Below are positions 53,701 to 60,563 of a stretch of 64,000 bases of DNA, in pieces. This stretch comes from Sphingobacterium faecium (GTDB lineage: Bacteria; Bacteroidota; Bacteroidia; Sphingobacteriales; Sphingobacteriaceae). The stretch spans positions 682,001-746,000 of the forward strand of contig NZ_QBKH01000003.1 in NCBI RefSeq assembly GCF_003054045.1. Reading direction: 5' to 3'. The position numbers and the translations under genes are program-made. Under the pieces are notes generated by a model that was given only the letters and a program-made list of their open reading frames with translations, made no database searches and had not been told where the DNA came from. Within the stretch, counting starts at the first letter, position 1. Every line of letters starts with the position of its first letter.

Positions 53701-53705
53701 CTCAT
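47757..53705 (-). CDS. Very large alpha-2-macroglobulin-family exported protein
   Basis: This 1982-residue protein has a type I signal peptide (MRQILIFITSLLCISHSYAQ). The macroglobulin domains include the MG2 start KVFTDRSIYRPGQIVYFKTIVYK (about 555-577); the A2M domain core follows the LRTDKDGHAVFSFDSPESLTRWK segment (about 1225-1250). The position where thioester macroglobulins carry YPYGCxEQ reads YPYESSES (near residue 1440), so the thioester is missing. Around residue 1145-1165 IMIRGAAVVNHKNLLQGKVAGL resembles a TonB-receptor plug motif. Likely periplasmic surface or protease-interacting role; exact job unknown. Confidence 0.88.
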   Translation of the reverse strand: MRQILIFITSLLCISHSYAQKKNNLSPLWKQIDSLADNQFWKEISPILTKIEAEAVKKNWYDEQVKAFLYRQKINIQTSDDSDIKLKVIQEFDIKIKQLKNKTAKAILTIQQARNYSDYFINNYYSINQRTEVQGGTKEDFTFWTSRQFEDKIKSLYKNALIEKDMLLQEPKDKWMKLIESPNPSYLPTLYDIAVYDYIDLLQENQPYQISLARNKPDRNTQMVDSLYQDLANIHEGKNTDAYLFNKYQLLRRQNAQDSSRLQVLENWIATYKHTALQEIMLVDYINIYKNKANIAAVDQQQHIDILLKKIETYLPLADSVNTKNYLNSIRENTFKPSILLESKTSNIANKEALMKVTHQNSRKIFYKIIRPKNMLDQGQSEIRRSNDSTLWDNIHTFTKNNIVVKEGVFELHDFKDQVSHETILLLPALEAGSYTIVYASTPLENSYSTQDCYGYLKVDYSKYAMLQDDQVVLIVDRETGAKQANASLKFYNLRQDKFDVQASETTDKDGIFNNKNQNRNLFLRINDEPVFIPFHSYYYPTVETKEDTRYDAKVFTDRSIYRPGQIVYFKTIVYKNYEKTKYATMPSKRVVVGLYDTNNQRIEEKTLVTNDFGSVAGSFVLNTGNITGQYDIRITGDGINQNYNFNVEEYKRPKFEVTFDEFKDKKSLGDSISITGKAKTFSGVPVAHATVAYSINKIENRMRPYDVYDRIINRTLSEIIQVDTIRTDKEGNFKINFKSDIPSDFDRKLRYTQSFHIEASIMDANGETNESTTRLTIGNIPFTLLIDAPEQSNAGNLDSITISALNLSGQKVPATGKLILKKRIENPRLIVSPSFFITHDFSYYNSIPENEFLAKFPYEPYGGEYKKEESYTVVYETEFDLSRSNQIKLPNTANFVGKYKLEAISIVAEDTIRSERFMEIINNKLQSDEKSPLMVTTDKVNYQISDLAKIMLKTDFDFLHLNMTSSEDEKIDFKVISKTKTTIEITIPKTNKNSLVLNFTGLKNGQLFTKSVVLPVQQDIPSLTVETKTFRNKLYPGQKETWELVIKGKKGEQIASELLVNMYDASLDKLKDVTSNDFSFYLNPNSYPSYRGWSYYNNLSRSSFIRSYNDLNFNTTLDYDRFKNFGFHINNYDFDRTRRKSSPGSIMIRGAAVVNHKNLLQGKVAGLSNQNSDMAITQRADQSADAASPPLEEIVVAGGQQQIGTNKDENPIQVRKNLQETVFFLPQLRTDKDGHAVFSFDSPESLTRWKFMAIAHSKELAIGTYTDFVETQKDLMIVPNMPRFFREADQMTIKAQVNNLSAHDLKTSVSLEMFDAITMSPLAVKIPVKQIMVASKGSENTSWEITIPKQVEAITYRIVAQGGNFSDGEESTIPVLKNSMLVTETLPIAVREGQSKSFEMKNLQQTSATAEPYRYTLELTSNPIYQALFALPYVNEYPYESSESIFSKFYLNSFSAHLVNQHPKIKLVFDRWKDQQQLQSKLRINEELKAILIQETPWLQEAINEEETMKNIALLLDQSTLKNSLTADMTKLAAWQSTRGGFSWYPGGNESFHMSTYILTGINKLQAKGIIAEFDLTNTVKPILTKGIAFLDNEILYHWSRYQQDNKLKPSIDQGIEYLLVRSSYPAVEKNTPLEAAIAYFLKEMDKDKLSYSIATQAKVALILNRYNLKESAALVIKQLQQKSVESVEKGMYWNQNQAGWSWYEAPIETQALLIQAFDEVSQDKKAIENMKIWLIKNKQVRHWNSTKATVAAVDALINYGENWLDAPEGLTIKVAGKPLDDAQISKQIGSGYRKESWMKKEIKPALGQVEISKTSPGIALGGLYYQYFEQLDQIPSASSTITLQKELYLKKMVQLKEVLVPITASTPIQLGDLVKVRISIKTDRNLSFIHLKDMRASGFEPTNVTSTYTYKQGFGYYESTKDAATNFFIDYLPQGSYVFEYELRANNAGIFSNGITSIQNLYAPEMSSHSTGIQVHITDK

Positions 53706-53715
53706 GATAAAGCCT

Positions 53716-53754
53716 ATAGAAAATAAAAAAGAGAATACGATCTGTATTCTCTTT
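53716..53754 (-). terminator. Terminator-like hairpin directly before the macroglobulin gene
   Basis: On the minus strand AAAGAGAATAC pairs with GTATTCTCTTT (53754-53728, loop AGATC), followed by TTTATTTTC. It ends only about a dozen bases before the ATG at 53705. It may end the upstream transcript or regulate read-through into the macroglobulin gene. Confidence 0.8.
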
Positions 53755-53927
53755 AAACTTAGATAAATTTACTTAGATATACAATACAATTGCATGGATA
53801 TCAAGTCAAGTTATTCTTGATTCTATATTTCTAATCGTTATTTCATCATTTGTTCTGATGAGGAGCCATTTTCCTAACTTTCAGCTTCTTTACGAAGTCC
53901 TATCAATTAAAATTCAAGTGTTTTTTA

Positions 53928-54305
53928 TTATTTATTTGTTCCTGATTTTTTGGAGATCTGAATGGCTTGAAACTGCTTTCCATCATAGTGAGGAGCTTCT
54001 ACCGTAAGGGAAGTCGGATAGGGAGCATTTTTGTCAAAAAAGTAAGCCGTTGTGAAACTTCCATAATCGTTAACGGGAAGCAGATCAATACATGCTTGAT
54101 AGTCTGCTTGCGCTGGGTTACCGACAGAAATCGCATATATGCGAATGATGCCGCCTTTATTTTGCTCATTTCTGACAAATGCAACTTCCTTAAAATCACC
54201 AGGAAGATCTTCAATACTTTTTTGTGTAAAGGAATCCTTGAGCATGAATGCTAAAATCGCTAGAATGGGTATGATGATTAACCATACCCTTTTATTTTTT
54301 TTCAT
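53928..54305 (-). CDS. Membrane-anchored protein of unknown function
   Basis: The preferred start is ATG 54305 (MKKNKRVWLIIIPILAILAF), which avoids a long overlap with the next gene and gives 125 residues: a lysine-rich start, one hydrophobic helix and a soluble domain of about 100 residues containing FKEVAFVRNEQNKGGIIRIYAISVG and SLTVEAPHYDGKQFQAIQISK. The helix could be an uncleaved anchor or a signal peptide. I recognise no family. It follows the DJ-1/PfpI gene by 14 bases and may be co-transcribed. Confidence 0.72.
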   Translation of the reverse strand: MKKNKRVWLIIIPILAILAFMLKDSFTQKSIEDLPGDFKEVAFVRNEQNKGGIIRIYAISVGNPAQADYQACIDLLPVNDYGSFTTAYFFDKNAPYPTSLTVEAPHYDGKQFQAIQISKKSGTNK

Positions 54306-54319
54306 TAAACTAAGTGTAA

Positions 54320-54898
54320 TTATAGTGATATAGTAATTCCTAATAGTTTGTAAAACTCTTTCAGAATAGCTTGGTGACCTGGCCAAGCGGGTGAGGTAAC
54401 CAAATTGCCATCAACGATCGCTTGATCGGCAGGGATATTTTTCCATGTCCCTCCAGCCAGTTCAATATCCGGTCCTACTGCCACGTAGGCTGTCAGTGTA
54501 CGGCCTTCAAGTACTTTGGCAGCCGTCAATACTTGGATACCATGACAGATTGCAGCCACGGGTTTATTGTGATCAAAGAAATACTTCGTTATTTCTAAGA
54601 CGCGTTTATTCAAACGGATATACTCTGCAGAACGGCCTCCAGCGATATATAGACCATCATATTCTTCCAATTGTATACCATCAAAATCTTTATTGATTGC
54701 AAAATTGTGCCCACGCAATTCTTTATAGGTTTGATCTCCTGTGAAATCATGGACAGCAGTAGGTACTACATCTCCTTTTTTGCGATCTGGCGCAACGGCA
54801 TCGACATCAATACCCACAGCACCCATCGCCTGAAAAGGAACCATCGCTTCGTAGTCTTCTACGAAATCACCGACAAGTAATAATATTTTCTTCGCCAT
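54320..54898 (-). CDS. DJ-1/PfpI-family protein
   Basis: With the start at ATG 54898 the product is 192 residues (MAKKILLLVGDFVEDYEAMV). The nucleophilic elbow AAICHGIQVL carries the conserved cysteine, and E at the N-terminal VGDFVEDYE and the GRSAEYIRLN segment complete the PfpI-type active site. Members act as glyoxalases, deglycases or proteases; the activity here is not certain. The upstream extension to a TTG runs into a terminator and is not credible. The following gene starts 14 bases later. Confidence 0.92.
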   Translation of the reverse strand: MAKKILLLVGDFVEDYEAMVPFQAMGAVGIDVDAVAPDRKKGDVVPTAVHDFTGDQTYKELRGHNFAINKDFDGIQLEEYDGLYIAGGRSAEYIRLNKRVLEITKYFFDHNKPVAAICHGIQVLTAAKVLEGRTLTAYVAVGPDIELAGGTWKNIPADQAIVDGNLVTSPAWPGHQAILKEFYKLLGITISL

Positions 54899-54927
54899 AA
54901 ATTTATATTTTAATACTTCCAAGTTAC

Positions 54928-54957
54928 AAAAAAAGTCACAGATGGCTATGACTTTTT
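54928..54957 (-). terminator. Terminator of the FMN reductase gene
   Basis: On the minus strand AAAAAGTCA and TGACTTTTTTT form a stem ending in a T tract. It falls between the FMN reductase stop (54972) and the DJ-1/PfpI start (54898), only about 30 bases from the latter. Confidence 0.82.
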
Positions 54958-54971
54958 CTGTTAAGTTTTGA

Positions 54972-55535
54972 TTAACCTAATGGAGTTGCTTTCTCTTTAA
55001 GCGCGCGTTTGGTTGCTCGTACTTTAGCCTCCAATTTACTTCTATACTCGATATTCGTGACGCCTTTACCGGCTTCAAAGTTACTTCCAAACTGTGGTAA
55101 TGAAAATGAATCCAGTACTTCGGCTCCATCCCATGCAATTCTATTTACTGCTGTTGCCAATACAGTCGATCCACCCATCGGCCCAGGACTAGTCGCGAGT
55201 AAAAAAACAGGTTTGCCGTTGAATGTCTTACGCCCTGAAATTCGTGAAACCCAATCAATGATATTTTTGTAGCCCACATTATAAGAACCATTGTATTCTG
55301 CTATCGATATCAGTAAGAAATCGGCTTCATCAATTTTAGCAGCAAAATCAAGTGCGAGCTGTGGAATCCCAGATTCGATTTCCCTATCGATCGAATATAA
55401 GGGCATCTCGAAATCATTTAAATCTAAAATATCGATGACGTCATCTGCTTCTTTATAGTATTTAGAAACTGAAGTAACAAATGTTTTGTTAATGGAATTT
55501 TTGCTATTACTAGCAGCAAATGCTAATATTTTCAT
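54972..55535 (-). CDS. NADPH-dependent FMN reductase family protein
   Basis: This 187-residue flavodoxin-like protein starts with ILAFAASNSKNSINKTFV, the FMN phosphate-binding loop, and has LISIAEYNGSYNVGYKNIIDWVSR and ATSPGPMGGSTVLA, the flavin-contacting segments of NADPH:FMN reductases and related quinone reductases. Substrate is not fixed by sequence. It is transcribed toward the DJ-1/PfpI gene but separated from it by a terminator. Confidence 0.92.
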   Translation of the reverse strand: MKILAFAASNSKNSINKTFVTSVSKYYKEADDVIDILDLNDFEMPLYSIDREIESGIPQLALDFAAKIDEADFLLISIAEYNGSYNVGYKNIIDWVSRISGRKTFNGKPVFLLATSPGPMGGSTVLATAVNRIAWDGAEVLDSFSLPQFGSNFEAGKGVTNIEYRSKLEAKVRATKRALKEKATPLG

Positions 55536-55622
55536 GGTATAGTTAAATTTTGATGTTCAAACGTACAGTATTATTTTTAGGAAATTGTCAACCTAATGTT
55601 TTAAACGTCAGTAATGATGTAT

Positions 55623-56528
55623 TTATTGACCTAGATAAAGATTAAAGCGCTCATACATTCCTAAGAAACCGGTCAAACCTCCTGTGTGGATCACCAGTAT
55701 GCGGGCATTTGTCTTAAAGTAATCTTGTGCGATTAGATCATCCAGAGCGAAAAATAGTTTACCGGTGTAAGTTGGTTCAATCATGATTCCAGTACGCGAG
55801 ACAAATTGTTCAATAAATTGTATCAGCTCAGGTTTAGTTTTTGCATATCCACCAAAATGATAATCGGTATGTAAGGTTACAGGGGAGGCATTGGGATGTA
55901 TTTTTTGAATTTCATCTTGAATAAAATCTCCGCCCTTTAAAACCGGAATACCATGAACTTGTGTTGCCAAGCCTGATGTGGAGACGGCATGTTGGATGCC
56001 AGCAAGTGTTGTTCCTGTTCCGCAAGCACAGAAGATATGATCGTAAGTATCGAGGAGGGAAGAGACAATTTCTTCGCATCCCTGTGAACCAAGGGGACCA
56101 TGGCCGCCCTCATCAATAAAATAAGCGTCCGGGTTTTGATGAAAATGGGTCTCGAAAAGCGCCGATTTATTTTTATAAGCGGAGCGATCGGTGTAGATCA
56201 GTTCCATTCCGAATAATCTACACATGGCAAGGACTGGATTATTTATTCCAATATCGGCACGTAGGAAAGCTGTTGTTTTTAAACCAAAGGTGGCACCGGC
56301 ACATGCAGTGGCCAAAATATGATTAGACCATGCACCTCCAAAGGTGACCAAATGATTTTTATTTTGTGCTAAAGCAGCCTGAATATTAAATTTTAATTTT
56401 CGCCATTTATTACCCGATATAAAGGGATGAATCAAATCATCGCGCTTTATGCTGACATGTACAGACTTTTTTTGCCAGTCTGGGAGGCTTATTTTCTGCT
56501 CGGGACTATAAAAATTAAAAGATATCAT
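55623..56528 (-). CDS. PLP-dependent enzyme of the D-cysteine desulfhydrase / ACC deaminase type
   Basis: This 301-residue fold-type II PLP enzyme has the cofactor lysine in SGNKWRKLKFN, FGGAWSNHI following it, EGGHGPLGSQGCEEI, and the phosphate-binding ACGTGTTLAG loop, in the same order as ACC deaminase and D-cysteine desulfhydrase. Which amino acid it attacks cannot be told. It is divergent from rluD with 55 bases between the two starts. Confidence 0.9.
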   Translation of the reverse strand: MISFNFYSPEQKISLPDWQKKSVHVSIKRDDLIHPFISGNKWRKLKFNIQAALAQNKNHLVTFGGAWSNHILATACAGATFGLKTTAFLRADIGINNPVLAMCRLFGMELIYTDRSAYKNKSALFETHFHQNPDAYFIDEGGHGPLGSQGCEEIVSSLLDTYDHIFCACGTGTTLAGIQHAVSTSGLATQVHGIPVLKGGDFIQDEIQKIHPNASPVTLHTDYHFGGYAKTKPELIQFIEQFVSRTGIMIEPTYTGKLFFALDDLIAQDYFKTNARILVIHTGGLTGFLGMYERFNLYLGQ

Positions 56529-56583
56529 ACACTATTATGTACAAAGTTAGTAGAATTTGTATGAATTAGGTTATTTTTGTACG

Positions 56584-57627
56584 ATGGCTGAAAATTTAGA
56601 GTTACAAGAGCAAGATGATCAAGAGTTATTTGAGCATTTGCGTATAGAGGTAGATAAAGGACAAGCGTTACTGCGCATTGATAAATTTCTGATGAATAGA
56701 GTAGAGAATGCATCTCGAAATAAAATTCAGGCGGCTATTGAAGCGGAGTCCGTATTAGTAAACGAAAAGCCTGTAAAGGCAAGTTATAAAGTGAGACCTC
56801 TTGATGTGATCACTGTAGTCTTGCCCGATCCCCCAAGAGATACTGAAGTTTATCCGGAAGATATTCCATTGGATATTATTCATGAAGATAACGATGTTTT
56901 GATCGTCAATAAAGAGTCAGGTATGGTGGTTCACCCTGGTTTTAATAATTATACTGGAACATTGGTCAATGCTTTAACGCATCATATTCAACAATTACCA
57001 CAGTTGCCCGGCAATTCGGATCGCCCGGGTTTAGTGCATCGGATTGATAAAGATACTTCAGGGTTACTGGTGATCGCTAAGAATGAAAAATCGATGACGC
57101 ACCTAGCGAAACAATTTTTTGATCACAGCATCACCCGAAAATATATCGCGTTAGTGTGGGGAGATATCAAAGAAGATGGTACTATTACGGGCTATATAGG
57201 ACGTCATCAAAAAGATAGACGTATCATGGCGATGTATGATAGTGAAGCCAACGGACGCTGGTCGGTGACTCATTATCGGGTATTGGAGCGTTTAGGATAT
57301 GTGACATTGATCGAGTGTCAATTGGAGACTGGAAGAACACACCAGATCCGTGCGCATATGCAGTCGATTGGACATCCTTTATTTAATGATGCGATGTATG
57401 GAGGAGACAAAATTATTAAAGGAACAGTTTTTACAAAATATAAGCAGTTTGTCGACAATTGTTTTAAAATTCTTCCTCGTCAAGCCCTTCATGCACAGGT
57501 AATTGGATTTATACATCCAACTACAAAAGAAAATGTTAAATTTGAAGTACCATTGCCAGAAGATTTTCGTTTAGGATTAGAGAAATGGCGCAATTACGCA
57601 GCTTTATCAAAACCAACTGAGGAATAA
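56584..57627 (+). CDS. rluD: Large-subunit rRNA pseudouridine synthase, RluD type
   Basis: With the start at ATG 56584 the protein has 347 residues (MAENLELQEQDD). An S4 RNA-binding domain (RIDKFLMNRVENASRNKIQAAI) is followed by the catalytic domain with HRIDKDTSGLLVIAK, where the Asp is the nucleophile, and GRTHQIRAHMQSIGHPL. RluD-type enzymes make pseudouridines in helix 69 of 23S rRNA, the same helix modified by RlmH. The frame extends to 56557, but MAENLELQ is the better start. The aminotransferase gene follows after 15 bases. Confidence 0.94.
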   Translation: MAENLELQEQDDQELFEHLRIEVDKGQALLRIDKFLMNRVENASRNKIQAAIEAESVLVNEKPVKASYKVRPLDVITVVLPDPPRDTEVYPEDIPLDIIHEDNDVLIVNKESGMVVHPGFNNYTGTLVNALTHHIQQLPQLPGNSDRPGLVHRIDKDTSGLLVIAKNEKSMTHLAKQFFDHSITRKYIALVWGDIKEDGTITGYIGRHQKDRRIMAMYDSEANGRWSVTHYRVLERLGYVTLIECQLETGRTHQIRAHMQSIGHPLFNDAMYGGDKIIKGTVFTKYKQFVDNCFKILPRQALHAQVIGFIHPTTKENVKFEVPLPEDFRLGLEKWRNYAALSKPTEE

Positions 57628-57642
57628 TAATCGTATACTTAG

Positions 57643-58500
57643 ATGCCAACAACATATATCAATTTTAACGGTAACATAGTACCAGAAGAACAAGAAATTT
57701 TCTCTATCGAAAATAGAGCAGTACGTTATGGCGATGGCTTGTTTGAAACGATGCTGTTTAAAGATGGTGAAATTAGGTTCTTGAACTTTCATGTGGAAAG
57801 ATTACAAAAAGGAATGACGGCTTTGCATCTTGAAGATGCCAATCTGTTTGATGAATTTTTCTTTCGGTCAAAAGTTGAAGAACTGATACGTAAAAATAAT
57901 ATGGTCGGTCAGCTTGTTCGTATACGCCTGACCGTGTTTCGGAATGGTGGCGGTCTATACAGTCCCAACTCGAATAAACCATCCTATGTCTTTCAAGTGT
58001 CCAGACCTGAACCCAATCTAAAGGATAAGAAAGTAGGTTTGATCGTAGATTTATATACGGAATATAAAAAACCATTTAGTGATTTATCGAAAATTAAATC
58101 CCTAAATTCTCAAATTTATGTTTTAGCAGGTATCCACAAGAAAAAGATGGGTTTTGACGATGTACTGTTGTTGAACCAAGAAGGATTTCTGTGTGAAGCA
58201 TTGAGTTCAAATATATTTGTACATTATGAAAAGACGCTCTATACGCCTGCTCTATCTGAAGGATGTATTGAAGGGGTGATGAGACGGGTTGTGATCGATA
58301 TGGCGATAGATGAGGGTATAGAAGTGGTAGAAGCTCAAATAAGCCCACAGATCATGAAGGAAGCTGAAGAGATCTTCTTGACGAATGCCGTTCAGGGGGT
58401 ACAGTGGGTGATGGGATATAAACAAAAAAGATATTTCAATAAGATCTCCAGAATATTGCAAAACAAATTGCAAAGCTGGAATTATAATGATGCTGAATAG
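57643..58500 (+). CDS. Aminotransferase class IV, likely 4-amino-4-deoxychorismate lyase or branched-chain type
   Basis: This 285-residue PLP enzyme has the fold-type IV pattern NRAVRYGDGLFETMLFKDGEI at the start, the PLP lysine in KIKSLNSQIYVLAG, CEALSSNIFVHYE and EIFLTNAVQGVQWV. GDGLFET is typical of PabC-like lyases and also found in branched-chain and D-amino-acid transaminases, so the substrate is open. It is probably co-transcribed with rluD, and a terminator follows. Confidence 0.88.
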   Translation: MPTTYINFNGNIVPEEQEIFSIENRAVRYGDGLFETMLFKDGEIRFLNFHVERLQKGMTALHLEDANLFDEFFFRSKVEELIRKNNMVGQLVRIRLTVFRNGGGLYSPNSNKPSYVFQVSRPEPNLKDKKVGLIVDLYTEYKKPFSDLSKIKSLNSQIYVLAGIHKKKMGFDDVLLLNQEGFLCEALSSNIFVHYEKTLYTPALSEGCIEGVMRRVVIDMAIDEGIEVVEAQISPQIMKEAEEIFLTNAVQGVQWVMGYKQKRYFNKISRILQNKLQSWNYNDAE

Positions 58501-58528
58501 CGGCACATAACAGCTGTTGTCTTAATTG

Positions 58529-58565
58529 TTAAGCTCCTAAAGTATAAGCTATTTTAGGAGCTTAA
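58529..58565 (+). terminator. Hairpin after the aminotransferase gene
   Basis: TTAAGCTCCTAAA pairs with TTTAGGAGCTTAA around a short loop. It lacks a long T run but is well placed, about 30 bases after the stop. Confidence 0.7.
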
Positions 58566-58646
58566 TGGTTTTAGGGGTATACAGGTATTTGATTTTACGA
58601 TCGTGATAGCATCTACCGGGCAGTACCTAACAAGCTCTAACAAAAC

Positions 58647-58683
58647 AAAAGAAGCGTTCCTAAAAATAGAACGCTTCTTTTTT
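58647..58683. terminator. Terminator at the permease 3' end
   Basis: AAAAGAAGCGTTC pairs with GAACGCTTCTTTT and T/A runs flank both sides. It overlaps the end of the permease gene and can serve both directions. Confidence 0.88.
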
Positions 58684-60109
58684 ATTTTTTAGATTTATTT
58701 CTGTTGACCAAAAGATAAGAAATATATAGAAGAACCATCCAGATGGGGATCAATTCTACCGGGACTTTCATACCGGTGATCCACATAATCACGAGTACTG
58801 CAATTAAAAATAGGATGCAGATGTAATTGCTAACCGGAAATAGGAAGGATGGAAATTTGGTCTTGATACTGCGTTGTATTTTATCTTTCTTAAAGTAAAA
58901 ATGCGTGATGGTAATCATCACCCAATTGATAATTAAGGAGGATACTACTAAAGACATTAAAATTTCCAGCGCATCTTGCGGCATAATTTTATTGATAACC
59001 ACGCAGATGGCAGCAAATAAAGCGGAGACGAGAATCGCATTGACAGGAACATGATTTTTACTCAATTTACGTAAAAATTTTGGTGCATTTCCTTGACTTG
59101 CTAAACCATAAAGCATTCTACTATTGCTGTAAACACTACTATTATAAACCGATAATGCAGCCGTTAATACAATTAAATTCAATACATTGGCAATTAAACT
59201 TGTCGCATATACCGTTCTTCCAAATATGGAAAATTGAAAACTTTTTAATGAGTCAAATACCGTCACAAACGGGCTTGTATCGGCAGTAATCTGTTGCCAT
59301 GGAGATAGTGAAAATAAGATAATCAGTGCTCCGACATAAAAGATCAAAATCCTATAGATCACCTGATTGGTCGCCTTTGGAATATTCTTCTCTGGATTTT
59401 CAGCCTCTGCAGCGGTTATACCGACTAATTCTAAACCTCCAAATGAAAACATAATCAATGCTATTGCTGACAATAGTCCCTCATAGGTACCATTGCTATT
59501 TTGTGACAACCATCCTTTTGGAAAAAAGCCACCATCATTATACAAGTTACTGATCGACGATTGCGGGCTTCCTGTACCACTGATCAGTAGATAAGATCCG
59601 AATACAATCATCGCAATAATTGCAATTACTTTGACGATAGAAAACCAAAATTCGGCTTCTCCATAGACCTTGACAGATGCGAGGTTGAGTGCATTGATAA
59701 TAAAGAAGAAGAATAGGCTAGAAGTCCAGAGTGGTATTTCAGGCCACCAAAACTGGATATATACGCCTATAGCGGTTAATTCAGCCATGCTGACCAAAAT
59801 ATACAATACCCAATAATTCCAACCAGAAGCATACCCTGCAAATGAACCGAGGTATTTATTGGCAAAAAAGCTGAAACTTCCAGATACAGGTTCTTCAACA
59901 ACCATTTCACCAAGTTGACGCATAATGAAAAATGCGATTATACCTGCCAATGCGTAACCTAAGATGACAGAAGGACCGGCGAGTATAGCTGCTTTGCCAA
60001 TACCTAGGAAAAGTCCCGTTCCAATAGCACCGCCTAATGCGATCAGTTGAATGTGTCGATTTTGGAGACCTCTTTTTAATTCGTTATTTTCTTTTGGAGT
60101 TTGATCCAC
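58682..60109 (-). CDS. Amino-acid permease, APC superfamily (AAT family)
   Basis: This 475-residue protein has twelve predicted membrane helices. The signature ELKRGLQNRHIQLIALGGAIGTGLFLG and FFIMRQLGEMVVEEPVSGSFSFFANKYLG are typical of the CycA/AroP/ProY type of proton-coupled amino-acid importers; the FSFGGLELVGITAAEAENPEKNIPKA segment is another strong hallmark. The amino acid carried cannot be told. It is transcribed alone. Confidence 0.93.
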   Translation of the reverse strand: MDQTPKENNELKRGLQNRHIQLIALGGAIGTGLFLGIGKAAILAGPSVILGYALAGIIAFFIMRQLGEMVVEEPVSGSFSFFANKYLGSFAGYASGWNYWVLYILVSMAELTAIGVYIQFWWPEIPLWTSSLFFFFIINALNLASVKVYGEAEFWFSIVKVIAIIAMIVFGSYLLISGTGSPQSSISNLYNDGGFFPKGWLSQNSNGTYEGLLSAIALIMFSFGGLELVGITAAEAENPEKNIPKATNQVIYRILIFYVGALIILFSLSPWQQITADTSPFVTVFDSLKSFQFSIFGRTVYATSLIANVLNLIVLTAALSVYNSSVYSNSRMLYGLASQGNAPKFLRKLSKNHVPVNAILVSALFAAICVVINKIMPQDALEILMSLVVSSLIINWVMITITHFYFKKDKIQRSIKTKFPSFLFPVSNYICILFLIAVLVIMWITGMKVPVELIPIWMVLLYISYLLVNRNKSKK

Positions 60110-60298
60110 TTATTTGTTTTTTATAAGGTGAATATACGGGCTAATATTTAGATAAAGCTAATATAGTATTTATCTAGAAATAATAAGACATGAAGTATAG
60201 ATGTTAACCGATGATCAGATCAATTTTCTCCATGTTAGATTCTATATTTAGTATTTACACCTATATAAATAGGTGTTTTCTAGATTTAATACCGAAAG
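60110..60298. other. Spacer upstream of the permease
   Basis: This AT-rich spacer lies between the permease start and the feo terminator. ACACCTA at 60257-60263 faces TAGGTGT at 60269-60275 (6-base spacer), a small palindrome that could be an operator. No gene is visible. Confidence 0.5.
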
Positions 60299-60337
60299 CA
60301 AAAACCGTTGGACATGTTATATGTACAACGGTTTTTG
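60299..60337 (-). terminator. Terminator of the feo operon
   Basis: CAAAAACCGTTG and CAACGGTTTTTG form a 12-bp stem with a 15-base loop. On the minus strand a T5 run closes it, 52 bases after the last gene of the operon. Confidence 0.85.
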
Positions 60338-60388
60338 ATAATGGATAAATATCATATTGCACTCGATAAAGTGCTGAAAATATTGACT

Positions 60389-60556
60389 TTATGAATTATT
60401 CTTTTCTGGAATATCGGATTGCTTCATATCGCAACCACAACCTTTTCCACAACTTTTCTTTCCTTTGAATGAAGCACTCATGGTTTTTGAAAAATAGATT
60501 ACTGCCGCAATAATAATTGCTCCAACGATGATATATTGAATAATTAAATTTGTCAT
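60389..60556 (-). CDS. FeoB-associated Cys-rich membrane protein
   Basis: This 55-residue protein, too short for most gene callers, starts at ATG 60556 with MTNLIIQYIIVGAIIIAAVIYF, one membrane helix, followed by a short tail containing CGKGCGC. That layout is the FeoB-associated Cys-rich family, found directly after feoB in many bacteria and suspected of helping iron transfer. It begins 7 bases after the feoB stop and is the last gene before the operon terminator. Confidence 0.88.
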   Translation of the reverse strand: MTNLIIQYIIVGAIIIAAVIYFSKTMSASFKGKKSCGKGCGCDMKQSDIPEKNNS

Positions 60557-60563
60557 AATATCT

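Noticed and set aside
53928..54386. Longer form of the unknown membrane protein starting inside the DJ-1/PfpI gene
   Set aside because: ATG 54305 gives a normal membrane-anchored start and avoids a 67-base overlap.
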